Under the pieces are notes generated by a model. The model saw nothing but the letters and a program-made list of their open reading frames with translations, was not told where the DNA came from and made no database searches. From assembly GCA_017577715.1 (NCBI GenBank), contig PKRC01000012.1, forward strand, positions 1 through 56,701: a stretch of 56,701 nt of DNA. The letters are read 5' to 3'. A program made the translations under genes and the position numbers. Source of the stretch: Clostridia bacterium (GTDB lineage Bacteria > Bacillota > Clostridia > Caldicoprobacterales > Caldicoprobacteraceae). Shown here in pieces: positions 8,108-16,472 of this stretch. Positions within the stretch are counted from its first letter, which is position 1, and every line of letters starts with the position of its first letter.

Positions 8108-9096
8108 AAGAGCTTCTAAAAAAGCTGACAGAAGCATATGGTCCTTCTGGGAATGAGGAGATTATTAGGGATGTAATCCGTCAGGAAATTGAGGATTATG
8201 TGGATGAGATAAGGGTGGATACGCTGGGCAACTTGATAGCGGTTAGGAAGGGCAGCGGCAAAAGGGTCATGCTGGCCGCGCATATGGATCAAATAGGTTT
8301 TATGGTAACCTATATCGATGATAAAGGATTTTTGAGGTTTACGAGGGTTGGTGGAGTTTCGGTAAGGGACAGCATACACCGCAGGGTGATCTTCAAAAAT
8401 GGCGTTGTCGGTGTTATAAGCTATGAAGAGGAGATCGACGATATAAAGGATATCAAATTGGAAAGGATGTACATCGACATTGGGGCTTCCAGCCTCAAGG
8501 AGGCTGAAAGCATGGTAGCCATAGGGGATGTGGCGGTGTATCACTCCTCGTTTTCGGAGAATTGCGGCAGATACATTGGAAAGGCCATGGACGACAGAGC
8601 AGGATGTGCGCTGCTCATAGAGACCGCCAAGCGGCTTCGGTCTTCGCCCCATGAGATATACTTCGTGTTTACCGTGCAAGAGGAGCTGGGAGTGAGGGGT
8701 GCTAGGACCTCAGCATATGCGTTGAACCCCGATATAGGCATTGCGGTGGATGTGACGACTACGGGGGATACGCCTAAATCCAGACCTATGGCTGTAAAGC
8801 TGGGGGGTGGACCTGCCATTAAGGTAAAGGATTCTTTGGTGCTGGCGCATCCCAAGGTTAGGAATTTGATGGTGAGCAGGGCGCAGGAGGCAGGAATACC
8901 TTATCAGATGGAGATATTGGAGTCGGGCGGTACCGATGCAGGGGCAATTCATCTTACCAGAGAGGGTGTACCTTCGGGAGTGCTGTCCATACCGTGCCGG
9001 TATGTCCACAGCGACAGCGAGATGGTGGATGCATCTGATATGGAAAATGGCGTGAAGCTTATGCTGCATATATTGGAGGGTGAAATAGAGATTTAA
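8104..9096 (+). CDS. M42 family metallopeptidase, copy 3
   Basis: 330 residues, ATG 8104 within ATGA overlap, preceded by AAAGGATG. Motifs: AAHMDQIGFMV (Gln in place of the Glu seen in copies 1 and 2 after HMD), AMDDRAGCAL, TVQEELGVRGAR, DVTTTGDTP and RYVHSDSEM. It is slightly shorter than the others because the dimerisation-domain loop near 110-125 is compact. The three copies differ in metal-site neighbourhood, suggesting they split specificity (for example Glu-, Leu- and Lys-type aminopeptidases) and could assemble into mixed TET complexes, as in archaea with several TETs. That last point is inference. Confidence 0.9.
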   Translation: MKELLKKLTEAYGPSGNEEIIRDVIRQEIEDYVDEIRVDTLGNLIAVRKGSGKRVMLAAHMDQIGFMVTYIDDKGFLRFTRVGGVSVRDSIHRRVIFKNGVVGVISYEEEIDDIKDIKLERMYIDIGASSLKEAESMVAIGDVAVYHSSFSENCGRYIGKAMDDRAGCALLIETAKRLRSSPHEIYFVFTVQEELGVRGARTSAYALNPDIGIAVDVTTTGDTPKSRPMAVKLGGGPAIKVKDSLVLAHPKVRNLMVSRAQEAGIPYQMEILESGGTDAGAIHLTREGVPSGVLSIPCRYVHSDSEMVDASDMENGVKLMLHILEGEIEI

Positions 9097-9099
9097 GTT

Positions 9100-12000
9100 A
9101 TGATTGTACTTCATGTAGCTTGGACGGGTAAAAACTTTTTTATATGGGCTGAGCAGGAACCTGGTTTGGATGTTCAAAGGAAGAGGGGGAGACCGCCTAA
9201 AAATCCTGGCGGGATCCCCCATACATTCCAAGCACCTGTAAACAAGATCGTTTCAACGCTTTCTATTTTATATCCCGGTGTCGATTGGGGCAAGGTAGCC
9301 AAGGAGGATAAACTGTGGCTCCTATTGCCTACCGGAAGGCATGCACCGTTGCCTTCACCGGGATTATGTGCGGAATTCGAAAATTGGGAATATAAGTTGG
9401 CCGGTTGGGAGATAACCGGCTTATCTATTCCAATACCCACTTTTATTGAGGGCATAGTGGCATGTAGCCATGATGAGCAATATGGAGATGAAGGTGACAA
9501 CGGCGATGGCCATTTGATTTTTGGGGATGACTGGAATTTTTGGGTGCTGTGTGGACGATTTGTGCTGCGCATGCTGTGCCGCCAGAAGTTCATACCTTCC
9601 TTGGCCCCGGGGGAAGAGGGAGGGGTGGTGGCCGTATGGCAGCCGGTTTTTGAAGACCCGGAGGATCGTGGGATTTTGAAACAACTTGTAAACGCTATGC
9701 CACCGGTATGCTGCAGCGTCATTAAACAGCCTCAACAACATGGGGAACTGGCAATGCCATACGATGTCATCATGGACTATTTACGTGTGACCACCGATGA
9801 ACTCATCCGCACCTGGTTGGGAGATGTCAGCCAGCCCGATCAAAATGCTCCCGTTGAGCGAAAGTGGCTATATGCTTTAAGGGGCAAGAGACGGCGCATT
9901 ATTGCGCCTAAAAGGCAAATTGAGGGATTGGTAAAAGGGCTTAAGGAGTGGACTGCGGTCTTAAGGGAAAATAAGGGGAGTTTCCGTACCTGCTTGTGCC
10001 TTGAAGAGCCTAAAGACGGGAGCGAAAATTGGTACCTGTCGTTTCATCTTCAGGCTACCGATGACCCGAGCTTGTTGGTATCAGCGCGGGATGTATGGCA
10101 GATGAATGAGAAAGTTGTTACTTTGCTCAATAGGCAGTTTGAGCATCCGCAGGAGAGGTTGCTCGAAGACCTGGGGAAAATACTTAAGATATACCCAGTC
10201 ATTGAGAGGGGGCTTATGGAGCCCCGACCCGAAGGAATGTTCCTTACAACCGATGAGGCGTATTTTTTCTTGAAAGAGATATCGGTACTGCTTCAGGACA
10301 GCGGGTTTGGAGTTATAGTCCCTTCCTGGTGGCGAGAGAGAAAGAGAAGAACGCCGGGGGTGAAGTTAAAGCTTTGCCCTGTCCGAGATCGCTCAGATGC
10401 CGATTCATCTGGGCAGCTTGGGCTGGATTCCATTGTGGAGTTTGAGTGGAAATTGTCTATTGGAGAAGAGACCATTGACTATGAAGAATTTAAACAGCTG
10501 GCTGCCCTTAAAAAACCCCTGGTGTGCATCCGTGGGCAATGGGTAGAGCTCAACCCGAGGGATATGGAAGCAGTAATAAGGTGGCTGGAGAAGCAGAAAG
10601 GCCCAAAAAGGGTATCGCTTAAGGAAGCCCTTAGCATGGTAATGCACGCAGATGAAAATGGTCCGGATGTCACAGGAATAGATTCTGAAGGATGGCTGCA
10701 TACCTTTATGCAGGGATTAGCAGGCAGCGAGGGTTATACCATCCTAGATCCACCACCCGGTTTTTGTGGCAAATTGAGGCCCTATCAGATTCGAGGGTTT
10801 TCCTGGTTAACCTTTTTGAGAATCCGAGGTTTTGGCGCCTGCCTGGCCGACGATATGGGGCTGGGCAAGACGGTGCAGGTGATTGCCATGCTGATTTATG
10901 AGAGGGAATGCCTGGGGGTGAAAGGGCCTACGCTGCTCATATGCCCTACTTCGGTGGTGGGCAACTGGATGCGAGAAATAGCGCGATTTGCTCCTGGCTT
11001 AAAAATGTTCATTCATCACGGCACTGATAGGGCTACGGGTAAGGAATTTGTCGAAAAGGCATCCAGTCATGACCTAGTCATAAGCACTTATAACCTGGTG
11101 CACAGGGATCTGGACATTCTGGCCATGGTAAATTGGGAGGGCATAGTGCTGGATGAGGCTCAAAACATAAAGAACCCTTCCACCAAACAGGCTCAGAGCG
11201 TGCGTAAACTGAAGAGCGGATATAGGATTGCTCTTACGGGAACTCCTATAGAAAACCGATTAATGGAGTTATGGTCTATTATGGAATTTTTAAATCCCGG
11301 GTATCTGGGTAGTCGTGAAAGTTTCCGCAAAAAATTCGTCATTCCCATTGAAAAGCATGGGGATGAAAGGCGTGCCTGGCAGCTTAAGCAGCTGATTAAG
11401 CCATTTATATTGAGACGCGTAAAAACCGATCCCGCTATCATTCAGGACCTGCCGCTCAAACAGGAGAATAAGGTTTACTGTACCCTGACCAAAGAACAGG
11501 TTACCCTTTATGAAGCGGTACTAGAGAGCACCATGGAGCGTATAGCCACATCCAGCGGCATTGAACGGAGGGGGTTGATTCTATCGCTGCTCACCAAGCT
11601 CAAGCAGATCTGCGACCACCCAGCTCTGTTTTTGGGCGATGGCAGATTGCTTAGCAATAGGTCGGGCAAACTTATGCGACTGGTTGAGATGCTGGATGAG
11701 ATATTGAGCGAAGGGGACAAAGCGCTTATATTTACCCAATATGCCAAAATGGGCAAGATGCTTCAGGCGTATCTACAAAGGAGATTTCGACGGGAAGTGT
11801 TGTTTCTCCACGGCGGTATTCGAAAGGATGAGCGGGACCGCATGATAGAACGGTTTCAAACTAAAGAAGGCCCCGATATATTCGTGTTATCCTTGAGAGC
11901 AGGAGGAGTGGGATTAAACCTTACTCAGGCTAACCATGTTTTCCATTTTGATAGGTGGTGGAATCCCGCTGTGGAGAACCAGGCTACAGATCGCGCTTTT

Positions 12001-12204
12001 AGAATTGGGCAGCACAAGAACGTTCAGGTGCATAAATACATCTGTATAGGAACGCTGGAGGAAAAGATTGATCTGCTTATTGAAAGGAAGAAAGATTTGG
12101 CAGATAAAGTGGTGGGATCCGGTGAAGCGTGGCTTACCGAACTCAGCGATGATGAGCTGAGAAGTCTGTTTGCTCTTGAAAGCGAAGTTGTGCGGAATGA
12201 ATAG
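9100..12204 (+). CDS. SNF2-family DEAD/H-box helicase
   Basis: 1034 residues, ATG 9100 only 4 bp after the last M42 gene. N-terminal half (about 1-540) matches the bacterial SNF2-associated region; the ATPase follows: ADDMGLGKTVQ (Walker A, about 583-593), ICPTSVVGNW, LDEAQNIKNPST (DEAQ box, about 684), ALTGTPIENRL, then helicase C with FTQYAKMGK, RAGGVGLNLTQA and RAFRIGQ (about 965). Bacterial proteins of this type are soluble double-stranded DNA translocases with few known targets, and they commonly pair with a SWIM-finger gene, present next. Start is supported by position, but the Shine-Dalgarno is weak, so it may rely on coupling. Confidence 0.9.
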   Translation: MIVLHVAWTGKNFFIWAEQEPGLDVQRKRGRPPKNPGGIPHTFQAPVNKIVSTLSILYPGVDWGKVAKEDKLWLLLPTGRHAPLPSPGLCAEFENWEYKLAGWEITGLSIPIPTFIEGIVACSHDEQYGDEGDNGDGHLIFGDDWNFWVLCGRFVLRMLCRQKFIPSLAPGEEGGVVAVWQPVFEDPEDRGILKQLVNAMPPVCCSVIKQPQQHGELAMPYDVIMDYLRVTTDELIRTWLGDVSQPDQNAPVERKWLYALRGKRRRIIAPKRQIEGLVKGLKEWTAVLRENKGSFRTCLCLEEPKDGSENWYLSFHLQATDDPSLLVSARDVWQMNEKVVTLLNRQFEHPQERLLEDLGKILKIYPVIERGLMEPRPEGMFLTTDEAYFFLKEISVLLQDSGFGVIVPSWWRERKRRTPGVKLKLCPVRDRSDADSSGQLGLDSIVEFEWKLSIGEETIDYEEFKQLAALKKPLVCIRGQWVELNPRDMEAVIRWLEKQKGPKRVSLKEALSMVMHADENGPDVTGIDSEGWLHTFMQGLAGSEGYTILDPPPGFCGKLRPYQIRGFSWLTFLRIRGFGACLADDMGLGKTVQVIAMLIYERECLGVKGPTLLICPTSVVGNWMREIARFAPGLKMFIHHGTDRATGKEFVEKASSHDLVISTYNLVHRDLDILAMVNWEGIVLDEAQNIKNPSTKQAQSVRKLKSGYRIALTGTPIENRLMELWSIMEFLNPGYLGSRESFRKKFVIPIEKHGDERRAWQLKQLIKPFILRRVKTDPAIIQDLPLKQENKVYCTLTKEQVTLYEAVLESTMERIATSSGIERRGLILSLLTKLKQICDHPALFLGDGRLLSNRSGKLMRLVEMLDEILSEGDKALIFTQYAKMGKMLQAYLQRRFRREVLFLHGGIRKDERDRMIERFQTKEGPDIFVLSLRAGGVGLNLTQANHVFHFDRWWNPAVENQATDRAFRIGQHKNVQVHKYICIGTLEEKIDLLIERKKDLADKVVGSGEAWLTELSDDELRSLFALESEVVRNE

Positions 12205-12215
12205 GGGGACAAAGG

Positions 12216-13103
12216 ATGGCGTCGAGGGAAAAAAAGGGGTTTGGCTCCAGTTGGTGGGCTAGGCAATGGCTGGAGGCTTTGGAGTCCTTTGAGTGGGGTA
12301 GATGTTTGACTCGCGGTAAGGCTTATGCGAGGAACGGAAACGTACTCGATGTGGAGATATTGCCTGGGCTGGTCAAAGCCCATGTACGTGGTAGCAAGAA
12401 AACTCCATATAAAGTTGAGATTTCCATGAAGACCTTGTCAGAACATGAGTGGGAGCAGGTGCTGGATGCTTTGGCCAGCAAAGCGATATTTTCAGCAAAA
12501 CTTCTGGTGGGCGATATGCCTGGCGATATTGAGAAAGCCTTTTCTTCGCTAGAGGTTTCCATATTTCCAAGGCATACCATGGATCTGACTGCCCACTGTA
12601 CCTGTTCTGACTGGCTCAGCCCCTGTAAGCACATAGCAGCGGTTTATTACATCCTCGCCCAGGAGTTTGACCGTGATCCTTTTTTGCTGTTCAAGCTAAG
12701 GGGTATGAACAGAGAACAGATTATGGAAGCCATTCGCAACAGAAGGACGAGCGCAGCTCAACCTGTGACAGCAAAAAAGGAGGGAGATTTGCCCCAAGGG
12801 GTTAAAAGTGAGTACGGCTTACAGAATGATGGAGTATCATTTGAAGAAAAAATTGACGAAAAGGTAAGGCCGGTTACAGGTAACTCACAGCATGGTGAGG
12901 TATCGCTTATAAATTACTGGACCGGCAAGATGAGAAACATGGATATAAAGATAACCGTTGAGCCGCCGCTGGTGGAACAATCCATTTTGAAGAGGCTGGG
13001 TGAGCCCCCATTTTTTGCAGGAAAGATGGATATGATAAGGCAGCTGGAGCAGGATTACAAGAAGGTGCTCTTAAAGGCTATCACGGTGGGATATAAGGAT
13101 TAA
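12216..13103 (+). CDS. SWIM zinc-finger protein, SNF2 partner
   Basis: 295 residues, ATG 12216 after AGGGGGACAAAGG. SWIM finger: CTCSDWLSPCKH (CxC...CxH) at about residues 128-139, followed by IAAVYYILAQEFDRDP. The N-terminal part (WWARQWLEALE...) and central RGSKKTPYKVEI are typical of SWIM partners of bacterial SNF2 helicases. Probable role is zinc-dependent binding to DNA or to the helicase. Last gene of the likely six-gene unit starting at 4620. No clear terminator follows; the LacI gene has its own promoter. Confidence 0.85.
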   Translation: MASREKKGFGSSWWARQWLEALESFEWGRCLTRGKAYARNGNVLDVEILPGLVKAHVRGSKKTPYKVEISMKTLSEHEWEQVLDALASKAIFSAKLLVGDMPGDIEKAFSSLEVSIFPRHTMDLTAHCTCSDWLSPCKHIAAVYYILAQEFDRDPFLLFKLRGMNREQIMEAIRNRRTSAAQPVTAKKEGDLPQGVKSEYGLQNDGVSFEEKIDEKVRPVTGNSQHGEVSLINYWTGKMRNMDIKITVEPPLVEQSILKRLGEPPFFAGKMDMIRQLEQDYKKVLLKAITVGYKD

Positions 13104-13139
13104 TTGGTAGGTTAGATTGTTAAAGGATTTGCATTTATC

Positions 13140-13184
13140 TTGATAATTTGTGCGGCGATATTTATAATACAAGTAACCGATTAC
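13140..13184 (+). promoter_or_regulatory. Promoter and LacI-type operator of the lacI-family gene
   Basis: TTGATA (13140-13145), 17-bp spacer, TATAAT (13163-13168). Immediately downstream is GTAACCGATTAC (13173-13184), a dyad with central CG (GTAAyCGrTTAC) as in LacI-family operators. A repressor bound there would cover the transcription start, suggesting autorepression. Confidence 0.7.
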
Positions 13185-13227
13185 CTATACGTCTTGTAAT
13201 TTTTTAAGCGGAAAGGGGCAGGGGACA

Positions 13228-14241
13228 TTGGCTACCATATATGATATAGCTAAAAAGGCAGGTGTCTCTGTAGCCACTGTATCTAGGGTATTAAACGGCG
13301 TGGATCACCCCGTAAGGGAGGAGACGCGCCAGAAGATAATTGAAGCCGCCAAAGAACTGGGATATAGGCCCAATAAGATTGCCAAAAGCCTGGCACACCG
13401 CCGCACGTATACCGTGGCTTTGCTAATTCCCAGCATCACCAATAACTTTTATACCGAGATTGCCGAGGTAATTGAGCAAAAACTGGGCGAAAAGGGATAC
13501 AGCACTTATTTATGCAATACCCAGCGCATGATCGAAAAGGAGACGCAATATGTGGACGACCTTATAGCCCGTAGGGTGGATGGAGTGATATTTAGTCCGA
13601 CACGGGTGAAGCCCGAGGACAATTTGGTGAATGCAAAAAATTTGGAAGAGCTCAGGAAAAATGGCATAGCGGTTGTAGCCTTTGGTAGCCATTTTAGCAA
13701 TGTCAGCCAGGTGTACATCAATACCTATGAAGGCGCTTTGGAAGCCACTCGATATCTTTTAGAATTAGGGCACAGAAGGATAGGCTTTATAGACGGTTTG
13801 GAAGCTGGGACCAGGAAGAGCCGTCGCCGGGGCTATATAGATGCGCTTAAAATGGCAGGCATAAGTATAGATGCGAGCCTCATTGTATCGGGGAATCTTG
13901 AAATGGACGGGGGATACGAATGCGTTAAAAAGCTGATGAGGCTTGCCAACCCTCCCACCGCCATAATAGTAGTGAACAACTTTATGGCCATCGGTGCATT
14001 GAAAGGTGCCAAAGATATGGGCATCAATGTACCGGAGGAGTTGTCCATCATTGGTTTTGATGACAGCAAACTTTCCGAAGTTGTAGAACCGCCGTTGACG
14101 GTGGTTAAGCAGCCTCTAAAGGAGATCGGCGATGTGGCGGTAGAGCTGCTTATGGAGCAGATGGAAAGGGAAGGTGCGCCCAGAATGGTCAAATTAAAAA
14201 CCCAGCTTGTAGTAAGAGCCTCCTGTGCCAGAAGAAAATAG
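13228..14241 (+). CDS. LacI family transcriptional regulator
   Basis: 337 residues, TTG start at 13228 after GGAAAGGGGCAGGGG. N-terminal HTH (TIYDIAKKAGVSVATVSRVL), hinge helix NKIAKSLA, then a periplasmic-binding-protein-like core (VALLIPSITNNFYTEIAEVI ... IGFDDSKLSEVVEPPLTVV) for effector binding and dimerisation. It belongs to the general sugar-responsive group (RbsR/PurR/CcpA-like), but no residue tells the effector. No sugar operon follows directly, so besides its own promoter the target is unknown; a cre-like site exists at 39141. Confidence 0.9.
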   Translation: MATIYDIAKKAGVSVATVSRVLNGVDHPVREETRQKIIEAAKELGYRPNKIAKSLAHRRTYTVALLIPSITNNFYTEIAEVIEQKLGEKGYSTYLCNTQRMIEKETQYVDDLIARRVDGVIFSPTRVKPEDNLVNAKNLEELRKNGIAVVAFGSHFSNVSQVYINTYEGALEATRYLLELGHRRIGFIDGLEAGTRKSRRRGYIDALKMAGISIDASLIVSGNLEMDGGYECVKKLMRLANPPTAIIVVNNFMAIGALKGAKDMGINVPEELSIIGFDDSKLSEVVEPPLTVVKQPLKEIGDVAVELLMEQMEREGAPRMVKLKTQLVVRASCARRK

Positions 14242-14262
14242 AGTACGCCATTTGGATAGATG

Positions 14263-14300
14263 ATGCCCGTCTTATAGAATAAACGGGCATTATTTATTTT
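14263..14300 (+). terminator. Rho-independent terminator after lacI-family gene
   Basis: Stem ATGCCCGT / ACGGGCAT (14263-14270, 14283-14290), followed by TATTTATTTTATT. Confidence 0.8.
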
Positions 14301-14446
14301 ATTATTGCCTATAAAAAGCCGCTGTATGCAATTTTGTGTAATATATCTACAATATGGTATGCATGCGTTAGAATGAAGGTGATGAAAAAATATTTAATAT
14401 TTGTGTAATATTTTTTTAACAATTTGTCTTACGGAGATTTACTTAT

Positions 14447-15457
14447 TTGACAGTATATGAAAGCGCATCCTATAATAGTAATCGACGTAAAATTCAGCTC
14501 ATGGGGGGTGTAGAGCAGGTGCGGTACATTTTATCCCGAGCTGGCATTTACAGGCTGGTTGTTGTAACGGCTATCTTCATGTTTATATTATTACCCGTTG
14601 GACGAGCATGGGCTGCATATCCTGTGCTATCGCTGGGAAGTAGGGGTGATGCAGTTGCCCAGCTGCAGCAAGCGCTTAAAAATCAGGGATATTATACTCA
14701 TTGGCAGATTACGGGGTATTATGGTTCCATTACCAGGGACGCGGTTATGAAGTTCCAAAAGGCAAAGGGTCTTACGGTGGATGGAATTGCGGGTCCCGTT
14801 ACTCAATCCGTTCTTTATGGTAGCCAAAACGGGTACCGTATTTTAAAGTTTGGTATGAGAGGGGATGATGTTTCCCGGCTTCAGAGTGCGCTCAAACAGC
14901 AGGGATATTTCTATGCCAACGTTACCGGGTATTACGGTAAGATTACCGAAAATGCCGTGATAGCCTTTCAAAAGGCCAAGGGGCTGAGAATTGACGGTAT
15001 AGCGGGTCCCCAGACTCAGAGCGCACTGTATGGCGGTCAAGTAACGTCGCATCAGTCTACCAGCCGCGGGGCTACTTCATCGCAAAAAGTGTCGGATGAC
15101 CTGTTTTGGTTGGCCAGAATCATACATGCTGAAGCTGCCGGTGAGCCCTATATAGGTAAGGTGGCGGTCGGAAGCGTTATAATGAATCGCGTAAATTCTT
15201 CCGGCTTTCCCAACACCATATATGGGGTTATATTCCAGTATTATAATGGCATACCGCAGTTTAGCCCAGTACAGGATGGTACCATATACAACACGCCCAG
15301 CGATGAAAGCTATCGAGCTGCTCAGGAGGCTTATAGCGGTTCCAAACCGGTGGGAGATGCTTTATACTTTTTTAATCCTGCCAAAGCAAGCGGCTCTTGG
15401 ATTATAAAGAGCTGCATATATGTTACTACCATAGGAAATCATGCCTTTTATAGGTAA
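14447..15457 (+). CDS. SleB-type cell wall hydrolase with two peptidoglycan-binding domains
   Basis: 336 residues from TTG 14447 (ACGGAG upstream); a later GTG near 14519 is an alternative. A hydrophobic stretch (about 37-55, LVVVTAIFMFILLPVGRAWA) ending in AWA-A is a signal peptide. Two PG_binding_1 repeats follow (about 60-120 and 130-190; GSRGDAVAQLQQALKNQGYY...DGIAGPVTQ and GMRGDDVSRLQSALKQQGYF...DGIAGPQTQ), then a Hydrolase_2 domain (about 212-336; LARIIHAEAAGEPYIGKVAV) with the catalytic-type Glu in HAEAAGE. SleB lytic transglycosylases cleave spore cortex muramic-delta-lactam; this form may act in germination or on vegetative wall. Single gene between two terminators. Confidence 0.9.
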   Translation: MTVYESASYNSNRRKIQLMGGVEQVRYILSRAGIYRLVVVTAIFMFILLPVGRAWAAYPVLSLGSRGDAVAQLQQALKNQGYYTHWQITGYYGSITRDAVMKFQKAKGLTVDGIAGPVTQSVLYGSQNGYRILKFGMRGDDVSRLQSALKQQGYFYANVTGYYGKITENAVIAFQKAKGLRIDGIAGPQTQSALYGGQVTSHQSTSRGATSSQKVSDDLFWLARIIHAEAAGEPYIGKVAVGSVIMNRVNSSGFPNTIYGVIFQYYNGIPQFSPVQDGTIYNTPSDESYRAAQEAYSGSKPVGDALYFFNPAKASGSWIIKSCIYVTTIGNHAFYR

Positions 15458-15473
15458 TTTTAGAACGAGAGGA

Positions 15474-15499
15474 TAAGGGGGAGTGATCCCCCTTAATTT
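15474..15499 (+). terminator. Terminator after sleB-like gene
   Basis: Stem TAAGGGGGA / TCCCCCTTA with loop GTGA (15474-15495), then ATTTG. Confidence 0.7.
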
Positions 15500-15635
15500 G
15501 TTATGGCAAGGACGTCACAAGATAGCTTTAAACTCGTATATCTCAATGACATTCAATGGGAAGATGAGATGATGGGGCACTAAAGATATAGCAGTACATA
15601 AAGGGAGTAGGTGGGGAGCTTTGCCATTTTGATTA

Positions 15636-15664
15636 TTGACATCAGTTTATTTGTTTGTTACTAT
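15636..15664 (+). promoter_or_regulatory. Promoter of trpP
   Basis: Perfect -35 TTGACA (15636-15641), 17-bp spacer, -10 TACTAT (15659-15664). Predicted transcript start is near 15671, giving a leader of about 95 nt before the GTG start. Confidence 0.7.
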
Positions 15665-15675
15665 AAAGGCATATA

Positions 15676-15764
15676 TAGAAAGGTGTGCTGTGAGGTTTTA
15701 TTAGACCTGGCTGGCGCGATGAGATGAGACGAGAAGAGATGAGATGAGAAAGGGGAGAGGAGAC
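15676..15764 (+). promoter_or_regulatory. GAG-repeat leader, putative TRAP binding site over the trpP Shine-Dalgarno
   Basis: Six GAG triplets stand in exact 5-nt register (15721, 15726, 15731, 15736, 15741, 15746), followed by GAG at 15755 and 15760, the last two being part of the Shine-Dalgarno run GGGGAGAGGAG. Three more triplets lie upstream (UAG 15676, GAG 15692, UAG 15702), making eleven. TRAP, the 11-subunit tryptophan-activated RNA-binding protein, binds (G/U)AG triplets spaced by 2-3 nt, and in Bacillus subtilis it represses trpP translation in just this way. The triplets are seen; TRAP regulation here is inference, and the TRAP gene (mtrB) is not in the window. Confidence 0.7.
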
Positions 15765-16298
15765 GTGAAAAATTTAAGGGATTTTGTTTTAGCGGGATTA
15801 TTACTGGCAATCGGGGTGGTGTTGCATTATATCACGCCGTCGACGGGTACGGTCGTGAAGCCTGACTTTCTGCTGCCCATGCTGTTTTTGTGCCTGCTGT
15901 GTTTTGATGACGTCAAGGTGGGATTTGTAGCCGGTCTGGCAGGTGGTGTGCTGGCAGGCATTACCACCAACGTGCCGGGAGGGTTTTTACCTAACCTCAT
16001 CGATAAGATAATTACGACGGCGGTATTGATACCCCTTATATACGCTTTAAAGAGGTTTGTCAACATGTACGTCATTTCTATTGTAGTTTCAATTGTTGGG
16101 ACCCTAATAAGCGGGTTGGTGTTTTTGGGGGTAGGTACTGCGATGAAGGTTTTAACGGCGGAGACATCCGCTGTTGCTTTTCTAACCGCTGTGCTTCCCG
16201 CTATAGCAGTGAATGTGCTTCTGGTGGCACTGCTATTCGGTGTTTTAAAGCAGACCGGCAGGCTTTACCAGAGAGTTACTCGTAAGGTTTCTTCCTAA
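15765..16298 (+). CDS. trpP: TrpP-type tryptophan transporter
   Basis: 177 residues from GTG 15765, chosen over ATG 15744 because GGGGAGAGGAG lies 2-12 nt before it and family members begin near this point. Hydrophobic throughout, with five or six spans; opening KNLRDFVLAGLLLAIGVVLH and VVKPDFLLPMLFLCLLCF are characteristic of the TrpP family (ECF S-component-like fold), which imports tryptophan. The GAG-repeat leader gives independent support for a tryptophan role. No energising ECF module is adjacent. Confidence 0.8.
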   Translation: MKNLRDFVLAGLLLAIGVVLHYITPSTGTVVKPDFLLPMLFLCLLCFDDVKVGFVAGLAGGVLAGITTNVPGGFLPNLIDKIITTAVLIPLIYALKRFVNMYVISIVVSIVGTLISGLVFLGVGTAMKVLTAETSAVAFLTAVLPAIAVNVLLVALLFGVLKQTGRLYQRVTRKVSS

Positions 16299-16386
16299 TT
16301 AAGTATTGAGGTGGCATTTTGCAAATGGCATTGTGCCAGCAGGTCAAAAGGCAAAAAAATATCAGTAAATATTTAAGGAAAGTAAA

Positions 16387-16442
16387 CCTCCTTGGGAATT
16401 TGGCATATTGCTAGGTATATGGCTACCCAAGGGGGCTTTTTT
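16387..16442 (+). terminator. Terminator-like hairpin between trpP and nagA
   Basis: Arms CCTCCTTGGG (16387-16396) and CCCAAGGGGG (16426-16435) pair over 10 positions (one G-T), followed by CTTTTTT. It ends trpP. The 3' arm includes AAGGGGG, which would be a Shine-Dalgarno for the ATG at 16443, so it could also hide that start. Confidence 0.65.
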
Positions 16443-16472
16443 ATGAAAAAATTCAGCGGGGGGATGTGGTCG

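Noticed and set aside
15721..15764. GAG-rich run as a plain microsatellite
   Set aside because: Its place over the Shine-Dalgarno of trpP, the 5-nt register and the count of eleven triplets make a TRAP site more likely; the simple-repeat view stays as the refuting alternative.
16392..16472. N-terminal extension of NagA
   Set aside because: The first codons lie in the terminator hairpin; family length and ribosome site support GTG 16473.
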